Assembly (NCBI GenBank): GCA_025201865.1
Contig: MU602715.1
Coordinates: 61,609-76,855, forward strand
Reading direction: 5' to 3'
Length of the DNA: 15,247 bases
DNA from: Ramicandelaber brevisporus
Taxonomy: Eukaryota; Kickxellomycota; Ramicandelaberales; Ramicandelaberaceae
Shown one piece after another: positions 1 through 8,504 of the stretch (its first letter is position 1; every line of letters begins with the position of its first letter). Below the pieces are notes generated by a model. That model was not told the DNA's origin and ran no database searches. It saw only the letters and a list, made by a program, of their open reading frames with translations. A program made the position numbers and the translations under genes.

Positions 1-1209
1 ACGAGTATCATATGAATTCTCTTCCATAATGTGGGTGAATGCATCCAGAATACGCTTCAAGCTGGTTGCCATTTGTTGATTAGTGCGCAATGCAACAATG
101 TTCTTTGCAACAGTGGTGGACAGACCCGACATGACCAAATTCCACAAAGAGTCAACTTCGGCACGTGATCTAAAGTCAGGAATAGTGGTGAGCACAACAT
201 ACTCAATCAAAAAGAATCCAATGATATCATGAACCAGTGCATTTAATGGGCTAGCGCTGTTACTGCTGTTACTGCTGTTACTAGACTGAGATAAATCCAC
301 ATTGGTGGCCAAAATCAGATTGGCCTGGGCTTTTCTGTCATCAGCATAAGTGGTTTTAAACTCGGCTCGTCTTCCGAGTTTGTCATAAATGTGCAGGCAC
401 TGATGCAGTGGCTTCAAATCCACAATGTCCAGTCCAGTTAGATTATCATCCAATTCTTCATCCAGTGCAAACTGAACTGCCGTGCTGACATATCTACGAG
501 ACCCGCCGGTTGTCGCATTTAGCTTATCCATTCTCTCTTTCCAAACCAGCTGTCTATTCTGCATTTTATCGATGGCTCGCTTGCCGGTATCTCTGCTGGT
601 TTCTCTTAATCTAAACAGCCACTCTTTGACATCTGCTGACACTGCTTGGATTAATTCGTCCTCTAACATTGGTATCGATTCTCTCATGTGCTGTGCAAAT
701 GCGTACTGCTCAACCTGTGGCAAATATGTCGATCTAACCTCGTCAATAGCTCTCAGTGCTGAGTGATAGTTGCGCTTCTGGATATGAGCCTGGATATTGT
801 TGGCTTGGGTCACCACCGTCAGACACAGCTTCACCGTGTCAATTGCTCCACTGACGTTGCGCTGAGTGCGCTTCAGCTGAAGCAGGTTATACTTTTGCTC
901 GTACAATACTTTGCCAGTGGCCTGGAGCTCCTTGTTCAGAGCAACCAAGCGCTGCTGCATCTCACCAGCCACCTCGCGGACACGCATCAGCTGGCCCATC
1001 GCCTCGAGGAACTCTTGGGAGTGTGCACTGCATAACCGCTCGATTTCGCCCTCTTTGCGTGAAATGAACGTGTCGAGGTGGTCGCGAAACAGATCGGTGC
1101 GCTTGTTGCGATGAAGGCTGGTCAGCACTGGACCGAGCTGCTCGAGAACATCAGCGTCATCAGACAGTTGCACTAGGTGCTGCAGTTGCTTCTGGACCGA
1201 GTCAGACAT
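1..1209 (-). CDS. SEC15: Exocyst complex subunit Sec15 (EXOC6-like), N-terminal 403 residues, partial
   Basis: Reading the minus strand from the ATG at 1209 gives 403 codons with no stop or obvious intron; the frame runs off the left window edge. The protein begins MSDSVQKQLQHL and is mostly helical. Stretches resembling Sec15/EXOC6 include the early LHRNKRTDLFRDHLDTFI region, a coiled-coil-like part around residues 64-115, a YHSALRAIDEV segment near residue 150, and DLKPLHQCLHIYDKLGRR near residue 285. Sec15 proteins are about 750-800 residues, so roughly half is present; the C-terminal Rab-binding part lies outside. Sec15 is the exocyst subunit that binds Rab GTPases (Sec4/Rab11) on secretory vesicles and helps tether them to the plasma membrane, so it acts at growth sites in a fungus. 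A serine/asparagine insertion sits at residues 310-318. It is divergent from the CDF gene. Codon choice shifts sharply near codon 150. Family assignment comes from remembered similarity, not a search. Confidence 0.9.
   Translation of the reverse strand, partial: MSDSVQKQLQHLVQLSDDADVLEQLGPVLTSLHRNKRTDLFRDHLDTFISRKEGEIERLCSAHSQEFLEAMGQLMRVREVAGEMQQRLVALNKELQATGKVLYEQKYNLLQLKRTQRNVSGAIDTVKLCLTVVTQANNIQAHIQKRNYHSALRAIDEVRSTYLPQVEQYAFAQHMRESIPMLEDELIQAVSADVKEWLFRLRETSRDTGKRAIDKMQNRQLVWKERMDKLNATTGGSRRYVSTAVQFALDEELDDNLTGLDIVDLKPLHQCLHIYDKLGRRAEFKTTYADDRKAQANLILATNVDLSQSSNSSNSSNSASPLNALVHDIIGFFLIEYVVLTTIPDFRSRAEVDSLWNLVMSGLSTTVAKNIVALRTNQQMATSLKRILDAFTHIMEENSYDTR
256..282. repeat. 9-bp tandem repeat (GCTGTTACT)x3 inside SEC15
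   Basis: Three perfect copies of GCTGTTACT lie in frame in SEC15 and encode a Ser-Ser-Asn repeat on the minus strand. They fall between the conserved DRKAQANLIL and HDIIGFFLIEY segments, probably in a surface loop. Confidence 0.85.
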
Positions 1210-1545
1210 TATTCGAACAACAACAACAGCTACTACTACAACAACGACTGAAAAAAGAAAGAATAAAGACGACAGAAACAAAACCTGGAAGCAAACAGCA
1301 GGGATAAATTGAACAACAGCTGTATCAAATCAGATAAACCCCGCAGCCAGCAGCAATCGAAGCAAGCTGCATGTATATCGAACGTTCACTCTCGATGGCA
1401 TCGATCAAGTCGGGACTCTAGAATGCAATAAATACTGCCTTCGATTTGCGTTGGACGCACCTCTTCGAAGGCAAAACGGTTTTGTTTGCAGTGTTGGCTT
1501 ATCTCATCTCGCTTTTCTTTTTTATTTTCCGAAAGTGTCTCAAAA
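1210..1545. promoter_or_regulatory. Divergent promoter/leader region between SEC15 and the CDF gene
   Basis: This 336-bp gap separates two outward-facing start codons, so both promoters must lie here. On the SEC15 side the minus strand has a pyrimidine tract ending TTCTTTCTTTTTTCAG (about 1249-1264), which could be a 5'UTR splice acceptor, followed by a TTG/TAG-rich leader; no convincing donor was found. On the CDF side a pyrimidine-rich stretch (1505-1530) directly precedes the ATG. Two very short upstream ORFs lie on the plus strand, at 1395-1421 (8 codons plus stop) and 1423-1431 (ATG CAA TAA). A TATA-like GTATATC occurs near 1373. Confidence 0.6.
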
Positions 1546-2892
1546 ATGTCTGGAGAAGGCCGCCGCCCGTCCAGCCTGATCTCTGTGGCTGCAGCTGCCA
1601 CCACCGGCGTTACTGCTGCTGTTGCCGTTACTACTTCTGCATCTGCTGCTGCGCAGCCAGAGATGACCGAGGTGTCCTTTGTCAAGCAGGAGTTCGACTC
1701 CATCATCGTTGTCACCGACCCTGTTGCCGAAGGTCCAACTCAAGCCGAGTTCATTACACCTCCTGTTTCTCCAACTTCTGGTCGCCATGATCCATTGCAG
1801 CTTGCTCGCCATCGTTTATCAGATGATGCCGTTGCCGAGGCGAAGCGTCGTGGTGGCAAGAAACTAGCAAAGTTTTACGAGAACCAAAACGAACTCATTG
1901 ACGACTTGTTGACGCCGTTGCTTGATGCAGATGCCGATGATGATGAGCTGGATGAGAAAGCTGCGGAGATGCGTGCCGCCGATTCAAAGCGTCAGTTGGC
2001 TTTGAGGATTGCAGTCAACGGTTCGTTCGCTGCCAATGTCATGCTGTTTATACTGCAGGTGTATGCTGCCGTGTCATCTGGCTCGCTGTCTCTGTTTGCT
2101 ACCATGGCTGATTCGTTCATGGACCTGCTGTCGTCCGCTATTCTTTGGTATGCTAACCGCGCAGCTTCTGAGAAGAACACCAACTACCTCAAGTACCCCG
2201 TTGGTCGCTCTCGTATGGAAACCACTGGCATCATCATCTTTGCCTGTCTCATGTCGACTGTGTCTGTCCAGCTGATCATTGAGTCTGCTCGTACTCTTGC
2301 CAAGGGACAAGGTGAAAAGGATGACCACAAGGCTTCTACTCTTGGTCTCATCTTTGTCGGAATTGCCATTGCTGTCAAATTCGGTCTCTATTTGTACTGC
2401 CGTGCCATTGCCAGTTATTTCCCAGCTGCCCGCATCTTTGCCACTGACCACCGCAACGACTTGTCAGTTAACGGCTTTGGTCTCATCATGTCCATCCTGG
2501 GTTCACGCGTTGTGTGGTATCTCGATCCAATTGGTGCCATCGTGATTGCGTTGTTCATTTTGCGCTCATGGGTTGCCACTGCATACGAGCACGTGCAGCT
2601 CATTGTCGGCAAGGCTGCAGACACTGCCATTCTGCAGAAGATTACATACCTGGCATTGACTCATGATCCGGAGAATGTTGTCCAGGTTGACACTTGCCGT
2701 GCATATCATGCTGGTGAGAACCTGTTTGTGGAGGTTGACATTGTGTTGAAGCCGGATACCCCGCTGAGAGTTGCTCACGATGTTGGCGAAAGCTTGCAGA
2801 ACAAACTGGAAATGCTGCCAAATGTTGAAAGAGCATTTGTGCATCTGGATGTAGACTCTGTCCATCCCATTGAGCACCGCAAACGCCAATAA
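1546..2892 (+). CDS. Cation diffusion facilitator, Mn-CDF type (plant MTP8-11-like)
   Basis: This is a 448-residue CDF-family proton-coupled metal exporter. The start is the first in-frame ATG (context CAAAAATGTC); the open frame continues 60 nt further upstream but without an ATG. Residues 1-150 are a disordered Ala/Val/Thr-rich then acidic cytosolic tail. Six membrane segments follow at about 162-181, 183-204, 226-247, 264-284, 295-316 and 324-340, then a C-terminal cytosolic domain (345-448) ending FVHLDVDSVHPIEH. The metal site in TM2 is D189-SFM-D193 and in TM5 D301-HRN-D305. DxxxD in both helices is the known signature of manganese-type CDFs; zinc CDFs have HxxxD. YPVGRSRME, LYCRAI, VEVDIVL and VAHDVGESLQ match the plant MTP8-11 group closely as I recall it. 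It likely moves Mn2+ into a Golgi, endosomal or vacuolar lumen; location and substrate are inference. The stop codon overlaps an AATAAA. Confidence 0.93.
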   Translation: MSGEGRRPSSLISVAAAATTGVTAAVAVTTSASAAAQPEMTEVSFVKQEFDSIIVVTDPVAEGPTQAEFITPPVSPTSGRHDPLQLARHRLSDDAVAEAKRRGGKKLAKFYENQNELIDDLLTPLLDADADDDELDEKAAEMRAADSKRQLALRIAVNGSFAANVMLFILQVYAAVSSGSLSLFATMADSFMDLLSSAILWYANRAASEKNTNYLKYPVGRSRMETTGIIIFACLMSTVSVQLIIESARTLAKGQGEKDDHKASTLGLIFVGIAIAVKFGLYLYCRAIASYFPAARIFATDHRNDLSVNGFGLIMSILGSRVVWYLDPIGAIVIALFILRSWVATAYEHVQLIVGKAADTAILQKITYLALTHDPENVVQVDTCRAYHAGENLFVEVDIVLKPDTPLRVAHDVGESLQNKLEMLPNVERAFVHLDVDSVHPIEHRKRQ

Positions 2893-3180
2893 ACACAATA
2901 CAACAATCCATCATTCCTTAACTTAAACACATTACTCTTCAGTTATTTTCATTATTCATTATTTTTTTTTTCAAAAAAGAGTCCAAGTTGTGTGTTCTAA
3001 ATAATAACAATTAAAAGGCAAAGCAAAGTATAACTTAAAGCAAGCGGCAGCTAAGAAGCGAGTAAAAAAAAAGAAAAAGAAGTAAAAGATTGGTAAAAAA
3101 AAAAAAGTATGACGGTCAGAAAAACGATGGATTTGGTATACAATATGGTATTCTTGTTTTGTTTTTGTTTTTGTTTGTTT
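2893..3180. other. Convergent 3' spacer between CDF and LRR-like genes
   Basis: This 288-bp AT-rich spacer holds the 3' ends of two converging genes. It contains a T run at 2962-2971, A-rich runs at about 3063-3085 and 3096-3107, and a GTTTTT-type repeat at about 3155-3180. These are compatible with transcript 3'-end signals in both directions, but I see no single clear poly(A) site and no gene. Confidence 0.6.
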
Positions 3181-4144
3181 TTAGAAAGGGAAGATGGTGG
3201 GAGTAAAGCTGGATGTTACAACCACTTTGGCTGACGGATGAGCCTTCTTGAACTCTGTTATATCGGATTCTGGCAATCCTGATACACCAGCCAGTTCTAT
3301 ACGATCCAATTCTGGCATCAATTTGGCCATTCCCGTCAACCAAACTGCAGTCAATCCACTACCTCCACGAATTTTTAATACACGCACTGTTGACATTTCT
3401 TCAACAGTAGTAGCGGCAGCAGCAGCAACACTTGTGGACGACGCTGCTGACTCATTGGCACTGTTGAGTGACTTGGATGAAGAGCGCTTCGCTTTATTTA
3501 CCGAGTTGCTATTGGTCAAGTATTCCACAAACCTTTCTGCTGTGCGAATCTCACCCAGCTTACAGAACGTCACTCCCGTCACAACAAGTGTGCGAAGAGC
3601 TGGGCTCATGATGAGTCTGTACATGCCATGTGTTGTCATCAATGCATTGCCCACATTCAAATAAGTTGGAGTCAAGCTATCTGGCAAGATGCTATCCTTG
3701 AGCGGCTGCTTGTTACTCACGTCGATAATAAGTTCCTTGATGGCAGCTGGGAAGTGGGCCAAGTGCTCAGCAACCTTCTTGTTACAATCAACGGTAGTCG
3801 AGGATGAAAAAGAAGATGAAGATGGTGGCGATGATGACAATACAGTAGCAGAAGCTGGAGTACTGATGCCAGAAGCTGATGATGAGAGCGAGCGAGCCAA
3901 TGCACCTGCGATGCGAAGCCGAGTGAGACCTGGACACACCTTGGCAATCATTGGATACAACGAATCAAGGCGCTCATTACACACCAAAATGAGTGTCTCG
4001 ATATTGGGCCAATACTGGCCAAATATAGTTTGCATATCATACTGAAACTTGGATGTTGCCTGGCGCTGCTGTTGGTACAACTTTGCTGATTCATGCTGCT
4101 GTTGAGTGTGATTGTGACCATTCTTTCTGCTCGATGGCAATGGC

Positions 4145-4205
<61 letters not shown>

Positions 4206-6720
4206 CGCCATTGAATGCAGCCGTATCGGTTTGAATAGCCAATGTTTTGAGATGCGGTAGTCGCTCTGGAGTCAGTACACCGCGATCCGGAATTGCACTA
4301 ATAACCATTGCCTTCAACTTGCCCATTGCTTTCCAAGGAGTTGTATTTGCCTCTCCTAAATTTGGTGGACTCATAACCGTTTCTTCACCAGTCCCTTCAT
4401 TGCGCACGAAATGAGTGAAGCTACGACTATTGCTGTTGGTTGGATGAGTCATGTATTGAACGCATTCGAGCTGAGGAAAGCGGCGCAGAATACACTCGAG
4501 ATGATTGTCGTACTCACCTGGCTTGAACTCGAGCGACAGAGTAACCAACTCGCGTGGCAGAGCCCTAAGAAGAGCCAGTGACTGGTCGGTAGTCGGGGCG
4601 GTGTCCATACGATAAGCAAACGTGCGCAGAGTTGGACATTCACTGACCACGCGCGTGATACCGTCAATGGAGAACTTGGCGCAGGAGAGGACGTGCAGGG
4701 TGTGGAGGGATTGGAGAGCGGGAGCGATGCGGAAGAGACTGCAGGCAGTCAATTGTGGCTCATTTTGTAAAATGAGGGATTGCGCAGTTGGATTTCCACG
4801 AGCTGCAGTCTGGAGTTCAAGATCTGCTGAATTGGTGGCTGTAAAAATAATTCGACTGCCTCGAACAACCGGAAGGCGACGGCGGGATGAAGAGGAGGAA
4901 CTTGCTGAAGTGGCCGATGGTGGAGTGTGCTGTCCGTGTGTCAGAGTGGAATCCGTTGACGCTGCAACCTCCGTCTTGATTTGAACATTGCCGTTGGTAC
5001 CAATAGATGGTGAAGCGCGAGCTGTAACAGCCGCTGATGTGAGAGTAGATCCACCTGGAGACCAGAGTCGACCAGCCAGTTGAGACTGTGGCGGTGGAAT
5101 CACAAGACGCGGCGGACGCGTTTTTGTTCCTGCTCCTGCTGCTGTTGTTGTTGTAGCATCTATTTTAGTTGCTGCTGATGCTGTTTCGGATACTGCTCTA
5201 GTGCGCTTCTTCTGTTGCTGCTGTCCCTGTTGTTGTTGTTGTTGTTGTTGTTGCTGCTGCTTTGGAGACCGTTTCTGTGGCTGTTGCTTCTGCTGTTCAT
5301 TTGGTGAGCCATTTTGCTTTGCAGTAGTCTTTTCTCTTTCTTGTTCTCGTATCTCCTTGTATCGTTCAATGGACTGCTGCTTCATTTTGGCCAATGTCTG
5401 AGATGACATCTGACTGAGCTGTTGACTACGCTGAGTGCGCTGCTGTACAGCCTCTGGATGTTGGAGCAGATATTGACGAACATCTTGTATCCAGTTTGGC
5501 TTACTTGATCTGGCTGCACCTGGAATAATCTTGAGCTCATCATCTGTCAACAATGCACGTTCAGACACTGAGAATGTAACTGCATATGGCTGTGGATACA
5601 GAGTTGGTAAGGCTGGTGAAGTTGCTGATGATGTTACTGATGCTGTTGCAGTGGTTGCAGTGGTTGTTGAGGTTGCTGCGGCCGATGTTACTGCAATCGA
5701 TGTTGAAGGTGGATTGTCACGCAATGGAGTGGCCGATGGAACTCGCTCGATAATGGCCGGCTGAAGTGGCTGAGGAAAAGAGTGCGCAATTGGCGATGGC
5801 TGCTGAACGAATGGAACTGCCATCATTGACTGAAACTGCTGCTGCTGATGGTGCTGCTGCTGATGATGATGAAACTGCCTAATCAATGGCTCTGGTGACG
5901 GCGCAAGTATAATAGGGCCAGCTCCACTAATCGGAATAATTGGCACGTGCACAACCACTGGCATTGGCATTTGTACACCGTGGCTCTGGGGAATCATATA
6001 GTGTGGTGCCACAAACTGCATTGCCACCGGCTGTTGTTGCTGTTGTTGTTGCTGTTGTTGTTGCTGCAGATGCTGCTGCTGCTGATGCAATGGATACTGA
6101 TAGTGTGGCTTTGGTTTCTCAATTGCAACTTGAGTCAACACTGCAGCATCAGGCGGCGCAACACGTCTTCCATCCAGTCTAGCCAGATTCCGGTCATAGT
6201 CGCCAACTCGCTGCGTGTCAAAGTTTGGCTGGAAGTGCTCACGAATGACCATGTTTTGGACTCCATGGGTGTTGGCATCAATGTTCCCAACTTTGGGAGT
6301 GGTTGGCCCAGAATCGTCCATTTCAATCACCATTGGTTCGGCATCTTGATGATGGGACACAGCGCCAGCGGCAACGAGGGCAGCCTGCGACGGAGGTGGT
6401 GGCACAGGTGGTGGCACAGGTGGAGGTGGTGGCAGTGAGGCGATTGGGATAGCTGGCGTGCCTCCCATGTGAGCCTCGTACCATCTGGCAGGCGTGATTG
6501 GTGGTTGCTCCAAGTGGATACGCTTTCGATTCATGATGTCGCCGTCGGCATTGCTGAACTCGTGGCCAGAGGAGTGTGGAGTGGAGGATTGTGTGAAAAG
6601 TGTTTGTTTGCAGCTGTTTTGTGGATTTTGTTGAGTGGCGTCGTTGACTTTTGTGATGAGAGAAGTAATGGACGGCAACTGCGCAGTTGGTACGGGGATT
6701 GTCGCCATCTCCTCTAACAT
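3181..6720 (-). CDS. Large Q/S/P-rich protein with C-terminal degenerate LRR-like domain, function unknown
   Basis: A single 1179-codon ORF starts at the ATG at 6720 (a second ATG four codons later is an alternative). I do not recognise it as a named protein. Residues 1-420 are low complexity: a proline run (about 93-112), mixed-codon polyglutamine (about 218-230), His/Gln clusters and Ser/Thr/Ala tracts. Around 400-470 there is a likely helical segment (NWIQDVRQYLLQHPEA, then an R/Q/K/E-rich helix), followed by a second polyQ (about 487-502) and a basic KKRTRA that could be a nuclear signal. From about 660 to the end, several units look like irregular leucine-rich repeats of the AMN1/F-box-associated type, for example LHTLHVLSCAKFSIDGI and IETLILVCNERLDSLYPMI. 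A roughly 20-residue polyserine interrupts this region at about 839-859. No F-box is visible. It could be a scaffold or regulator; that is a guess. The coding status is strong because nearly the whole span is open and LRR spacing recurs. Confidence 0.85.
4145..4204. repeat. Perfect (GAT)20 microsatellite encoding polyserine
   Basis: Twenty uninterrupted GAT units on the plus strand read as TCA serine codons in the LRR-like gene. The purity suggests recent expansion and length variability between strains. The same tract creates spurious poly-His and poly-Met/Asp frames. Confidence 0.95.
5226..5264. repeat. Polyglutamine-encoding tract (mixed CAA/CAG)
   Basis: A run of TTG/CTG triplets on the plus strand encodes about 11 glutamines plus flanking Q-rich sequence in the minus-strand LRR-like gene, immediately before the basic KKRTRA stretch. 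Interruption by both glutamine codons distinguishes it from the pure TCA tract. Confidence 0.85.
6031..6066. repeat. Polyglutamine-encoding tract (mixed CAA/CAG)
   Basis: TTG/CTG triplets encode about 12 glutamines in the N-terminal low-complexity part of the LRR-like protein, followed at 5837-5872 by a His/Gln-rich cluster. Confidence 0.85.
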
Positions 6721-7172
6721 TGTTTATTGTTCTTGTTTTTGTTATTGTTTTTTGTTGTTACTCGTTTACACAGTATTGACTTTGACTATGGTTCTTTTTA
6801 AAGTTTGGAAAGTGTGCTGCAGTAGTGTGCAAAAGTGTGCGCGCGTACGGGAACTGACAAACAATGAAGAGGAACAGAAGTTGGCAATTGAAATGATGGT
6901 AGTACAGCGAGAGATAAAGAGAAAGAAATGGGCAGTTAGAGAGAGAGGGAGGGAAGGAGGAAGAGAGAGTATGTGTGTGTGTATGTATGTATATATGTGT
7001 GTGTACGTGTGTGTGTAGCGCAGGTCTATCAGAAAGGCTTTTCTGGAATGTACAGGACAAGCGCTGAAGAAGTGCGTCGTTGTTGCCGTCGGTACTTTTA
7101 ATATCCACAAAAAGGATGAACTGGAATGACTCTCTTTGTGATACACACTTGTGTTTGATGCGCGCACACACA
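6721..7172 (-). promoter_or_regulatory. Probable long ATG-free 5' leader of the LRR-like gene
   Basis: For 452 nt upstream of the start codon at 6720 the minus strand contains no ATG (no CAT on the plus strand until 7173). The part next to the start is A/C-rich on the sense strand (AACAAAAACAAGAAC type), which is typical of fungal 5'UTRs. An all-purine plus-strand tract at 6938-6969 is a CT tract in the sense orientation, next to a GT/TA repeat at 6970-7017. The transcription start is not determinable by eye. Confidence 0.5.
6938..7017. repeat. Purine tract (GA-rich) followed by GT/AT-rich simple repeat
   Basis: 6938-6969 is 32 consecutive purines; 6970-7017 is mostly (GT)n with short TATG/TATA variants. 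It lies in the proposed leader/promoter of the LRR-like gene. Mirror-symmetric GA/CT tracts can adopt non-B DNA, but function is not shown. Confidence 0.8.
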
Positions 7173-7275
7173 CATACACATAGAGGGAAAGTGAATGACA
7201 CACAGAAACAGAAACAGAGCGAGAGAGAGAGAGTACACGAGAGAGAGAAAGAGAGAAAGAGAGAAAGAGAGAGAG
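7166..7275. repeat. CA repeat and long GA-rich microsatellite
   Basis: A short (CA)n at 7166-7180 is followed by AAACAG units and GAGAGAAA-type repeats at 7216-7275. It is noncoding and lies between the two divergent genes. Confidence 0.8.
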
Positions 7276-7660
7276 CAAATACAATGTTGAATGCTGGGGT
7301 TGGAGAGTGGAGTGGTAGGTGTGCAGTTTTTTTTCTTCCTTTGCTTTGCTTGGCTTCTGTTTCTGCTTTTGCTTTGTCTTGAGAATACGAAAGTCAGTCC
7401 AGAGTATGGATGTAGAAAAGAATGTGACCTACACTGCACTACACTGCATTGCATCGCTGCGTCCTCACTGGTAGTCTGGAACAGGGATTTCATTCTATTT
7501 GGAATCTGAACAAAATACAGCAAAAGCAGAGAGATAGAACGACTGTATCACAGCAACAGGCGTGACTGCTGCTTGCTTGAGCCGCCATCGACTGACTGGC
7601 AAAACTACTGTTATTGTTGACATGCGGTGACCCGCGAGCTTGCATCCTATTTTCCGTGTT

Positions 7661-7735
7661 ACTCTCTTTCTCTCTTTCTCTCTCTCTCTTTCATTCTCTC
7701 ATTCTTTCATTCTCTCTCTCTTTCATTCTTTTTTG
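7661..7735. repeat. CT-rich microsatellite tract
   Basis: Nearly all pyrimidine, built from CTCTCTTT and TTCATTCT units, in sense orientation for the downstream KH gene. A related CT-rich tract follows at 7842-7915. Confidence 0.85.
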
Positions 7736-7841
7736 TTTTTGCTAAGACGCTTTCTCGTTTAACCAAACTGACTCACATGTACACAGAGGCCGTTGCCGCT
7801 GCCAACTCCACCAAAACATGCGTGTGTTGCAATGAACCATG

Positions 7842-7915
7842 CTTCTCTCTCTTCTTTTCTCTCTTCCTTTCTGTCTTCCTTCCTTTCTTTCTGTCTCTGC
7901 CTGTCTCTATCTCTT
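7842..7915. repeat. CT-rich imperfect repeat (TTCC/TCTG units)
   Basis: Pyrimidine-dominated tract with CTTTCTGT and CTTCCTTCC variations, noncoding. Confidence 0.8.
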
Positions 7916-8029
7916 GAACACACAGTTCCAGCCACATGGCGACAAATTATTCTCGCAACTGACCTGCGCACGCGGTCACGCTCACACAGCGTCGATCGCT
8001 CGCAATTTGGTTTAATAGTCAGTTTTAAT

Positions 8030-8070
8030 AAAAGAGAGACAGAGAGATATTATGAGAGAGAGAGAGATTA
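8030..8070. repeat. GA-rich microsatellite
   Basis: (GA)n interrupted by a TATTAT segment. It has the opposite purine/pyrimidine polarity to the CT tracts just upstream. Confidence 0.8.
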
Positions 8071-8480
8071 AGATAGAATGAACGTGCTTAATTAGCCAGT
8101 TGTTACATCAGCCCTGCCGAATAGTGTGTAATATTCCCGTAAAAGTGATCTGCAGCTCTCGGATGTGATCTAACTTTCGCGAACGCATGGTCCAAAACAA
8201 CAACAGTAACAACAACGACAGCAACAGCAACCAAGTACATACCACAATGGAAAAAGAATGGCTTTTTTGTGGTGCCACTGTGCTGTACTGTGTTTTGTGA
8301 GTTCACATTGTTTCCCCACGCAATGTGTAGTTAGAGCAGCTTTCCTTTCTTCTTCTAATCTGTCGCATTCCTTCCCCTCCCCTTCCCCAACGAATGAGAA
8401 TGCTCAACTAGCTGTTCCTGGTTCTGGAAAAGTAGTATACACAGACGACATCAACATCAACATAAACATCGGCATCTACA

Positions 8481-8504
8481 TTGTAGTTGTAGTTGTAGTT
8501 GTAA
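8481..8504. repeat. Hexanucleotide repeat (TTGTAG)x3 plus one variant
   Basis: Three perfect TTGTAG units and one TTGTAA unit, preceded at 8449-8470 by an ACATCA-type repeat. A TTCTG repeat follows at about 8552-8568. All are in the upstream region of the KH gene. Confidence 0.85.

Larger units (their letters stand above)
7173..8402. promoter_or_regulatory. Central part of the divergent intergenic region, promoter-proximal repeats, no supported gene
   Basis: This 1.2-kb stretch carries simple repeats and short, poorly supported ORFs only. The tracts are GA-rich at 7216-7275, CT-rich at 7661-7735 and 7842-7915, and GA-rich at 8030-8070. A CAA-rich segment at 8196-8233 precedes an 18-codon ORF at 8247-8300. 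Promoters of both flanking genes are expected in or beside this stretch. No tRNA, rRNA or transposon signature was seen. Confidence 0.5.

Noticed and set aside
2888-2893. AATAAA at the CDF stop codon as a poly(A) signal
   Set aside because: It overlaps the stop codon itself and would leave almost no 3'UTR; probably coincidental.
3948-4211. ORF with a poly-histidine run
   Set aside because: Shifted-frame reading of the (GAT)20 repeat inside the LRR-like gene.
5201-5401. Cys-rich plus-strand ORF that could look like a small cysteine-rich effector
   Set aside because: The cysteines come from TGT/TGC readings of the polyQ codons on the opposite strand; no signal peptide is visible.
6938-7275. 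Repeat-dense stretch considered as a CRISPR-like or satellite array
   Set aside because: Only mono- to hexanucleotide microsatellites; no regularly spaced unit with unique spacers.
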